Below, one piece after another: positions 55,881 through 64,000 of a DNA stretch of 64,000 bases (position 1 is its first letter; the number at the start of each line of letters is the position of its first letter). Source of the stretch: Symsagittifera roscoffensis (taxonomy: Eukaryota > Xenacoelomorpha > Acoela > Convolutidae). The translations under genes were made by a program, and so were the position numbers. A model generated the notes under the pieces. It was not told where the DNA came from, did not search any database, and saw only the letters and a program-made list of their open reading frames with translations. The DNA is taken from assembly GCF_963678635.1 (NCBI RefSeq), contig NC_087066.1, positions 10,072,723 through 10,136,722 of the forward strand, read 5' to 3'.

Positions 55881-56398
55881 GCTTGGATTTTTAAAAAACT
55901 CAAGATATATACTCTACTTGGGCACTATCCACAGAATTCTACCGTGAGAACAATATTGAGCAAACGCAAAAAGAGCTGAAACAGCGGACCTACAGCAATA
56001 ATTTTCAAAAAAAATAACAGTCTGATGTTTTACAATCAAAAGCTTGTGTTTGTTTCTTAAAATTCTCAAAAATAAACTTTATCAATTTGAATGAACTTGA
56101 AGGTGGAACCCAGTGGCAACCCAGTTGTTTACTTTTCGTGGAGTTCAAAAACAAGCAACAAAAAAGTCATCTGCATATTTCAGAGCCTGATGTTCATTTA
56201 ATTAGGCACTTAATTCAAAAGAATATCTGATGTCGAATCAGTTTTAAAAATTTTATTATTGATATCTCAAGTTTTCAAGAAAACGGACAATTTTAAAGGA
56301 CAATGGACAATTTCAAATGAGGTCTTTTTGATAAAAAAAATCACCCGTACATTTCATAGAATATTGCTGGCCACGATTTTTGTTTGTCTTATCTCTAG

Positions 56399-56629
56399 GC
56401 AGGATGGAAAAAACAGTCATTTATTACTGTCCGGAGAGCCGGGAACAGGCAAGTCTCAATTGCTTCTAATCAAAGCTATCCTTATGGCCCACCGAGAAGA
56501 TGTGGACAATGTTGTGTTTCTGTTTGATGAGAGCAAAAAAGATTTCCGGAAGTGGCTCACCTCAAGCATTGACAATTATCCTGATTTGAAACGAAAACAT
56601 AAAATACATGGACTTGGCAGACAAGCGAG
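56399..56629 (+). CDS. Exon 4: P-loop NTPase start
   Basis: From acceptor CTCTAG to donor GTACGT, 77 codons open. It encodes SHLLLSGEPGTGKSQLLLIK, a clear Walker A loop (GEPGTGKS), then VDNVVFLFDESKKDFRKWL and ends GLGRQAR. Together with LSPQQYTL at the end of exon 3 this looks like motifs Q, I and Ia of superfamily 1 helicase-like NTPases. The next exon, which should carry Walker B, was not found in the remaining 7 kb. Confidence 0.7.
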
Positions 56630-58790
56630 GTACGTATTTTTGATTTATGAAGAAATTTTTTTTTGCCACCTATCAAAACGTTAGATGCAAAAATTTGCTT
56701 ATTTTTTGTTGAAAAAAATTTATGGCCAACCGTCTGCACCTGAATGAGTTTTTGAAAAAAGGAATGAGTTGAGATCCAATGTAATCTTCAAATTATTGCA
56801 CTAGGACCAGTTCAATCATTTTTTTTATTACCCGCACCGGTGTTCCACGGATGAAAATCACTTATATAGTTTTTTACTTATCCTATATAAAAGATCAAAA
56901 ATGGATTATAAACTTCTTTTTTGTCAAATCAAAAAAATGTTTTTAGTGGGCTAATATCGGTTATTTTGGATTATGAAAACTTATCTGTCTATAATTTTCA
57001 AATAAACCATAGTGTTTTATTTATTTGAGAGTTGCATTAGTCTTAACACAAAAAGTTTTTAGAAAATTAAAAAAATGAGCCTTACTGTGGTTGAGAAAAT
57101 GGTGAACTGTTTTTATTTTCAACCTTTTCCTTCAACATTTTTTTTGCTTAATCTTATTTTAGGTTTTTAAAATAACCTTTGTTACTTTACACCCTCCTTT
57201 ATCCACTTTACATCCCTCCGTGTCTTATGTTCAGCTTCATTTTAGAACAACTTTTGCGGAAGGGGGGTTGGTTATTGAAGGTAATGCCAAAGCATTTTGA
57301 TTGCAACTCTGCCTGGTGTGGGCAGCGTTGCAAGATTGTGAGTGCGTGGGGGAGTTGTTTCAGCTTTTACTGAGAATGTTATGAAAAAAGCAAAGCTTAA
57401 ATCATTATAAACACATGAAGCAAAGTTTTTTTTTCTCAGGGCAGACGAAAAATTTATTCAAAATCATCAACCCTGCACGAGAAAAATGACATTAACTGCT
57501 TAATAAAAAAAACCATTTTTTAATGAACCAAAATGAGGACTACGGTCATTTTTTGTTACAAGTTTTTCTCTTAGAAAATAATAGTTGTGTCTCAAGTCGT
57601 TGTTTAGTTTATTTTAAAATCCTCTTGCGGTTGTTTATGAGAGTTTTTTTTCACATGATGCTGCTGCAAAATTTGGAAGCAGGTTTCTCCTGGTTTTTCA
57701 AAAAAAAAATTACACTATAGGTTATACAATGTATTGGAATTAAACATAAGCAAAAAGAAATAAAGAAAAAGTATATCTAGCTTACATATCCCGGGCTGAC
57801 CAAAATGTGCAACCATACGTCGCACCACGCATGGTTCCAGTCGCATCATTTTTGTCAAATAAGCTCTATTTTTACGGTTTTCTAGAGAAAAAAAATGGTG
57901 AAAAATCTCTTCCATACGTAGCACCATATATGTTGCAACGTATGATTTGCATGGTGAAAATTTTTGATATTTTACCAACAGCTTGCATAATGATGAGAAA
58001 CCGTTTTATTACTAATTTACTCTGTTAGAAAGCTATTTTGAGGGTTTTCGAAACCAACGTATGCGCTACGTATGATTAGTCATTTTCCAGACAAATCATG
58101 AATGGATGTGCATGGCTGCGCACTATCTTCTATGGTGGGCAACACTGGATACAGAGAGTGCAGAGAGTACTAAATTCTAAAAAAGCGTCAAGCGGGTTGA
58201 GCATCTTGCAGAAATCCACCCTCTCTGTTTGATATTTTTTATCCTTTTTTAAAAGTTCCCCTTTTTACAACTTTCCCTATAAAATTGAGTTTTTGAAAAA
58301 ATAATATCAATGAAAGCATTTTAAGTGTGATATCGTGCTGTAATTACGGATAAAATTCAATTTCGAAAAAAAACTGCAAGCTAATTTTTGCTATTAAAAA
58401 TTCAGAATGAGCCCATAATAAGAACTTCAATCAAAAAACTTCCTGACACAAATTTTGAATTTTTGAATATGAATTTTAATTTTAAAAAAGGAAAGTCTCT
58501 TCAGACCGCATGCAGTTTTTATCACTACCCCAACCAAATTACAGGATTTCATCATTATACACAAGATGCGTTTCGATTATAATTTTACACAGGAAGCATT
58601 TTGATTTGTTTTCACGTACAATCTCCTTTCCACAAGAAGCGTTTTGATTCTCGTGAATGATCTCCTGACAAACAAGATGGAATAATTAAAATCTTGGCCA
58701 AAAAAACGGATTTTCTAAAGTTTTTTTCAGAACTTTTGGTTGCATTTTTTTTTGCTTATAACCTGCGTTTAAGAAGTTTTTTAAATTTTT
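56630..58790. other. Intron or intergenic, no exon recognised
   Basis: AT-rich. Around 57805-58070 the string CATACGT and its complement recur at least four times (CCATACGTCGCACCACGC, CCATACGTAGCACCATAT, CGTATGCGCTACGTATG), which suggests a small degenerate repeat. The ORF at 58388-58582 has protein-like composition but does not fit the phase needed after exon 4. Confidence 0.4.
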
Positions 58791-58794
58791 TGCA

Positions 58795-59411
58795 GAGTTA
58801 TCAGACACTTATAAATTGCTATTTTCAAAAAAGTGAACTTGTGTGAGGAAAATTTGTTGTCAACTCGGTGATTTATTCTTCTTCTTTTTCCTATATGGTC
58901 CAACTCTACTTGCAACTTTTCCGTTAAGTTTCTGAAGCATAATATTTTGCTTCAAAAACAATTGGTAATTGCCGATGATTTTTACCCAAAAAAGATAATG
59001 TCAGCTCAAACCACTCAAAACTTCCTATCAGCAAATTGAATCACAAGTGTCTGATAACTCTACGACAAGAATTTTTTTGCAGCTTGAATTTGTTTGATAG
59101 CTTTTTTACATTAGCTGAAATGTGCGACTAATAATTTCTACTATAAAACAGTTTGTATTCTTCGACAGCTGAGAACTTATATCAGAACAAAATTTTCAAA
59201 GTGCTCTTTGTACATCACGAATTTAAACATTGTTAAAAACAATTCCTGACTTTTCGCACAGCGATTACTGTTATGTTTTCTAAAACTAAGACTTGCAAGT
59301 AGAGTTGGCCCAGAAATAAAGAAGAACAAATCACCGGATTGCCCATAAAGGCTCGTCATACAATTTTACGTTTGGGAATTAGGACTTCATAAGGGTCTGA
59401 TATCTCTACGA
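58795..59411. mobile_element. Foldback-type element with long inverted repeats
   Basis: GAGTTATCAGACACTT (58795-58810) returns as its exact complement at 59045-59060 and, diverged, at 59391-59411. The block GGTGATTTATTCTTCTTC...CCAACTCTACTTGCAA (58867-58917) returns inverted at 59289-59337. The outer arms are over 100 bp and imperfect. No coding sequence. It fits a foldback or long-TIR MITE with an internal duplicated end. Confidence 0.6.
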
Positions 59412-60639
59412 CTATAATCTTTTCGCAGTGTGAACTTGTGTAAATAACAATTTTTTCCCAGTATGAAGTTGTGTGACTAGAATTATTCCGTTGTTTTAAA
59501 TTGGTGACTGAAATTTTCTAAAAAATAGTTTGTACTCTGCGACAACTGACAACTTTATAATAAAACTTCTTGAAAATTTGGAAAATAGCTACTTCTGGGC
59601 AGTTTTCAAACAAAATTCGTTTGAGCTAGAAAAAAGCTTAACTTAAGTATTTTAAAAGTAACCGCATATTTATTTTGAAAAAGGTTTAGCAAAGGGCTGA
59701 ATCCTTCTTTCAGACTAATCATAAGACCGAAAACAGTTTTTAGGCAACAACAATTTATAACAACTAAAATATAGGGTAGTTTTTTGCAATGCACTTCCCC
59801 AGGTTAACAAAAAACGCTCAGACTACAGAATCTTTGGTCTCAATTCATTTAATTAAACCTAGATTTTTTTTCAAAATTTTATTTTCTGCAGATTTGTGCA
59901 CTTATAATTAATTTATAGCTTTTTATTATATCGTATATGTTCTGCTGACTTTATTTTTTGAAATATATTGACCCGTGTTTTAAATCTACAAGAGCTGCAC
60001 AAATTATTGTATTTATATGTCCTTGTAACTTGAGTTCTACAAGCCCGATGTTGAAGCGAAACTTTAAAAACGGATTATTTCACCAGATAACGCACGGCTT
60101 TTATCTGTCCTCGAACACTTTACACAAGCTTATTCGTAAATAACCTGGGAGCGTTTTGATTTTTTTGATAGACATCTGAACAAACAAGATCATTTAGGCA
60201 TATTACTGAGGATTTTCCAGAGAAAGTTTTGGTTGCAATTTTTGTGTAATGTTCCGCGTAGAAAAAGCTTTCATTAAAAGTTCGCAGCTTTCAATGGTTT
60301 GGTTTTCTCAAAGGAAGGTTTGAAAGGTTTGAGCTGACATTATCTTTTTTGGTTTGCAACCATCGTCGTGTACCAACTGTTTTTCGAACAAATACTCATC
60401 TATCTATTGAAACCTACAAATTCATTCAATTTGTTTATTGTTCTAGAAGCTCTAAAAGTGAATTATCACCCTGCTTCTTCTGTTCTTGTTTTACTCGGTT
60501 TTAAAATCTGGGACTTTTTTCCCAATGCTTCATTTCCAGCTGGTAAACTTTGATTCGATTCAGTTTCAATACTCATTTTAACAGCCAAAAGAATGCCCTC
60601 TAGCTGAAGATACCTTATGAGTGGCAAAAAAATTCAGCA
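59412..60639. other. No gene recognised
   Basis: AT-rich sequence with short chance frames. Phrases near 60320-60345 (GAGCTGACATTATCTTTTTTGG) are the inverse of 58985-59010, so some further decayed foldback-related sequence may be present. Confidence 0.4.
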
Positions 60640-60970
60640 TTTTAAGTTAACTGAGGTAAGTGGTATCTTTTGTCCGATTTATCCACCGGAAAGCTCTTTT
60701 TAAAAGTTTTTCTAGACTCGACATGTCAGATCTTGATAAAACAGCACAGGGAAACCCATATGCAAGAACCGGTATGAGCAAAGATTTGTACAGGCCCAAA
60801 TTACACGATGTCTTCAATTTTTAGGAAACTTTTCGTTTCAAATATAAAACACTATTAGCTTTATTCAATCTCGTGTCCATGTGTGGTCAGGTTTTGGTTT
60901 TGTGTTGAAGCACCCCTAGGTCCTCTAAAACATTAAGAGCAACTGATTTGAGACCATTGTTTGTTTCTTT
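60640..60970 (-). pseudogene. LINE reverse transcriptase C-terminal fragment
   Basis: On the minus strand the frames give EDLGVLQHKTK, RLNKANSVLYLKRK and then NLGLYKSLLIPVLAYGFP and SSLEKLLKRAFRWINRTKD. This is the region after the RT active site in non-LTR retrotransposons ('Lys-Ala-Asn...Leu', 'Leu-Tyr-Lys-Ser-Leu-x-x-Pro-x-Leu-x-Tyr-Gly', 'Arg-Ala-Phe-Arg-Trp-Ile'). There is at least one frameshift and one stop. Only about 110 codons remain; the clade is not determined. Confidence 0.7.
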
Positions 60971-63000
60971 TGTTGTGGAAAAAAACTCTGGAAAATTCTG
61001 TTTTCGAATTTTTTCTGAACTATTCACCTCTTTTTTTAATGAAAAAATTCATGAATTTTTGTTTCATTTTGTTTCCCGAAACTTTCCGGGAAACATTGAA
61101 AAATTTCTTTTAGTTTTTTTAATGTTTTTTCAGAATTTTTTTTTGAAACAATTCCATCAAAATATTTCGACAAATTTTTTCTCTGCAACTTTTCTTACAC
61201 TCGATTTCCCATTTCCTTTTTCAACAAACATAATGTTTTTCTAAAAATAAATTACAAAAAAATTTTTTAGTCAAGATTTTTTGATTGAGAGAAGTATAAC
61301 CTTTTTTCTAGCTAGGGCAAACTAGAGGCTTATCTAACCAAAAAAAACTGAGTTTGTTCATTTTCATCGTTCAGATTGAAAAAAGGAGGTTTTAAGAAAA
61401 ATTTTTAACATATTTAAGAAAAATGTATAAAGAGAAAAAGGACTTCTTATATATCATGATACAAGTTGACAATTATAAGTTATCTCAACTAATTGAGAAA
61501 ATTTGTCTCGACATTTTTCATAGGGCTCAGTTTCTCAAGCTAGACATTAATAAACCCATTTATACCTTGAGTGAGAATTTACAAAGTTCCTCAAGTATAT
61601 GAGTTTATTAATTGTTTGACTTTTTAAGGTTGTTTGCAGTCAGACTGTTAATTTATTGGCCATTTAATGCACACGCATTTTTATGAAACAAAATTTACTA
61701 AGATTTACGCATTTAATTTCACTTCAATTAAATTATTCAACAACCACATGTATGATTTAGACGTTGAAACGCAAGTTTTTTTAAATTGTTTGTATTTACA
61801 TTTTGGTGCTGCTATCATCTTGTATAATTAGTGATTAATTTTTTAAATGTCAAAATTTCGCTCCTGCTCTTTTCTGCATCCTGCACTCCCCCATCGTCAC
61901 TGGTCTGAAAAAAAAGCTTGTGAAAAAGGTGGTTTAAAAATTTTAAAGAATTGATTGGTTGTGGAAGTATCAAAAAATGCAGTTTTATAAACCTGATAAA
62001 AACAAAATTCGGCCGGTGTTTCAGTCAGCAAACATATTTTTGATTGCTTACATGTATTTAATCTTATATCTTTAAATGCAGTTTATCTTTTTGGTAACTG
62101 CCAGTTACTTTCTGGGTTTTCTTTTGAAAGAAAATCTTTCTTTAGAGGGCTTCGGATAAGTTTTTGTATTTTTGTTTATGTCGGAAGAACTTCTCGTACA
62201 AATTCATGGTATGGAGCAAAAACATATGATACATTTTAAGGTAGAAAAAAACTTTTTGCCATTTTCCTAAAACCTTTCTGATAAAATTTTGTCAAACAGT
62301 TGTTATGCAATTCCAAAAAAAATCAAAAACTGTTTATTAAAAAATCATAGTATGGAAAGGCTTATCATGATATTTTCATACTATTTTTGGGTCTATGAAA
62401 TTGTATGAAAGAGTATGATAAGAGCTACGTCTTACAGCTGATGAAATTTTAAGATAGGAGTTTTTTGTCATCCCGTTGTTTTTATATAATTCTATAGTTT
62501 CCAATGTTCTTCAATGGCTGGCATGTTTTTTGAAAAAATCCTTAAGTTTTTTCAAATCTAAGATGTTTACGTTGTGCGTAAGAACAAAAGAATTGTGCAT
62601 GTGTACAAATGTTTTACTTTAAAATCAAAGCATATGAAACGCAGAAACCATTTTGTTTTTCAATAAATTAAAAGTCTCAAGATCTGCAAAGATTCCAAAA
62701 CTTTAGTTTTTTTTCTGTTTTTGGCAGTTAAAACCAACTTAGAACAATTTTTTGCTATTTTTGCGCACTTCCTTTAATGCTGACTTATGTGTGAAATATC
62801 TAGTAGCTTTGGGTTCGACAGGAACTTTGTCATTGTTAGGAATGCTGGTCGTTTATCAAGGCAATTTTTTGGAAAATCTGGTCACCCTTTTGTCTGCTAA
62901 GCTCAAATTTTTGAACTGTCAAAATCAAATCGTAAATACTTAAGATTAGAGCTGTGAAGTTTTGTAACGTTGAGAGAGTTTTTTATAGGGTCAGTCAAAT
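60971..63000. other. No gene recognised
   Basis: AT-rich, Phe/Lys-rich chance frames only (for example 60948-61244). The ORF at 62752-62943 has balanced composition but no motif and no splice signals I could pair. Confidence 0.4.
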
Positions 63001-63019
63001 TGAAAAGCACAGAGAGCTT

Positions 63020-63095
63020 TAAAGATCATGCTTAATACTCCCGCTTGGGAAACAGAAGATATCTGGTTCGATCCGAGTGCTATACTCCTCTTCCA
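63020..63095 (+). mobile_element. tRNA-derived SINE fragment
   Basis: CTCCCGCTTGGGAAACAGAAG followed by ATCTGGTTCGATCCGAGTGC has the anticodon-arm and B-box (GGTTCGATCC) layout of a tRNA head. The A-box half is poor, so it is a truncated SINE, not a tRNA gene. Confidence 0.5.
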
Positions 63096-63439
63096 CAAAT
63101 TTCTTCCGCAATAAAATATTCATTCGTTTTAAAAGTTGGAACATTGAAATCTAAATAAATTTAAGAATTAAGCTAGACAGCTCATTTCAGTACAATGCCT
63201 TAAAAAATCCTTAACACAACCTAATTTTAGGGGTTTTCCAAATGGATAACACAAATGGATAATCATTTGAGACCTTGCTTGAAAAAAACTTTTCTTTTTT
63301 ATTTGATGTATAATGTCTCCGTGCATATATTGAGGACCTGGTAGTGTAAAAATAATTAACCTGCGTGCCTTATATCGCTTTTTTGGAATGGCTTAGTTCG
63401 TCGGTGGGTTGAATGAATGCTATGTGACAATTTTAAAAT

Positions 63440-63550
63440 ATTGATCACTGGTAAATTATAGTTTTTTAGTTGAACTCATGACAACAATATTTTTCAGATA
63501 GCATGAAAACTTCCGTCAAAATAGCTTAATTGATCAGTAGAAATTGGTCC
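63440..63550 (+). repeat. Palindrome-rich interspersed repeat, short fragment
   Basis: TTGATCACTGGTAAATTATAG through GACAACAATATTTTTC and AAAACTTCCGTCAAAATAGC matches the middle of copies 1 and 2 (near 2280-2350 and 3170-3260). Old and truncated. Confidence 0.55.
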
Positions 63551-64000
63551 TATAAGCAAAGTTTGGAAAGTTTAGGTTGAAAATAATAACTTGAAAATTA
63601 TTTAATTGACGTTTCCCTGGTTGACAAAAATGCTTATTGTACAATTCCATAGAAAGAAAATTGTACCATTGATTCTATAGAGTTATATGGCAAGCATTTT
63701 TTCATTTAACGTTTTTGTGATTCGCTTCATATTTGTGTTTCGCACTGAGCATTCAACCAAAAGTTTTCTCAAATGTGAAAAGCAACAAGATAAACGGCCT
63801 TGAATTGCAGATATAACTACGTATTGCTAGATGCCAATTCAGATGAAAATTTAAATTCACTCAAAATTATGACAAATAATGTAATTTTTGTATAAGGCTA
63901 GCAAGCCTCTGTTTCCAAACACTCATAGATCGAGAGTCTTGGCCTGTTTTTTTGGACATATTTAGGTTATTGGTTATAATTTGGATTTGAAAAGAATAAA

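Larger units (their letters stand above)
51000..56398 (+). other. 5.4 kb intron of the nuclease/NTPase gene
   Basis: GTAAGT at 51000 and ATCTCTAG before 56399 bracket it, and the codon split by the intron is restored (CT + G). The intron is AT-rich and holds two MITE copies, SINE pieces, C-rich tracts at 53390-53510 and a perfect 72 bp inverted repeat. No exon was seen inside it. Confidence 0.65.

Noticed and set aside
55653-55947. Two near-identical ORFs on opposite strands
   Set aside because: They are the two arms of one perfect inverted repeat, not genes.
58388-58582. Next exon of the nuclease/NTPase gene
   Set aside because: An acceptor-like CAG precedes it, but the phase left by exon 4 leads to an immediate stop.

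Overview
The window is a 64 kb, AT-rich piece of an invertebrate animal genome with one 200 bp assembly gap at 28345-28544. Three things point to an animal. There is a BEL/Pao retrotransposon, a group known only from Metazoa. There is a Polinton/Maverick remnant. There are host genes with spliceosomal introns whose reading phases fit across the splice sites. I cannot name the species. Most of the window is mobile DNA in various stages of decay, and all exon and element borders were set by eye.

1-4.7 kb: no intact gene. It holds two plus-strand copies of a palindrome-rich interspersed repeat (about 1924-2460 and 3000-3475) and remnants of an old Ty3-type pol just before 4712. 4713-23826: one very large (19.1 kb) LTR retrotransposon on the minus strand, with LTRs of about 612 bp. 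Reading down the minus strand it has 5' LTR, primer-binding site, a 1.7 kb leader, gag, aspartic protease, RT-RNase H, integrase, two tiny hydrophobic ORFs, a Pro/Ser/Thr-rich ORF, an Env-like glycoprotein with a signal peptide, an intact 602-codon ORF of unknown function, and the 3' LTR. Gag, pol and env carry many stops and frameshifts. The last ORF has none.

23.9-33.3 kb: a decayed plus-strand relative of the same pol, split by a probable solo LTR; one exon of a METTL24-like methyltransferase gene (minus strand, 26825-27098); the gap; and two minus-strand copies of the palindrome-rich repeat. 33.3-38.0 kb: a decayed Polinton with packaging ATPase, retroviral-type integrase, a probable minor capsid protein and an adenovirus-type cysteine protease. 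I see no DNA polymerase B, major capsid gene or terminal inverted repeats.

42.2-47.7 kb: a broken BEL/Pao element (gag, zinc knuckle, protease, RT, RNase H, integrase). An integrase block of about 0.82 kb is duplicated between protease and RT, and the RT catalytic box is deleted. 48.7-56.6 kb: a host gene on the plus strand whose exons join in phase. They encode a nuclease-like (NERD/PD-(D/E)XK-like) region followed by a P-loop NTPase start. Its 5.4 kb intron holds two copies of a MITE and a perfect 72 bp inverted repeat. 56.6-64 kb: mostly non-coding, with a foldback element, a LINE reverse-transcriptase fragment and tRNA-derived SINE pieces.
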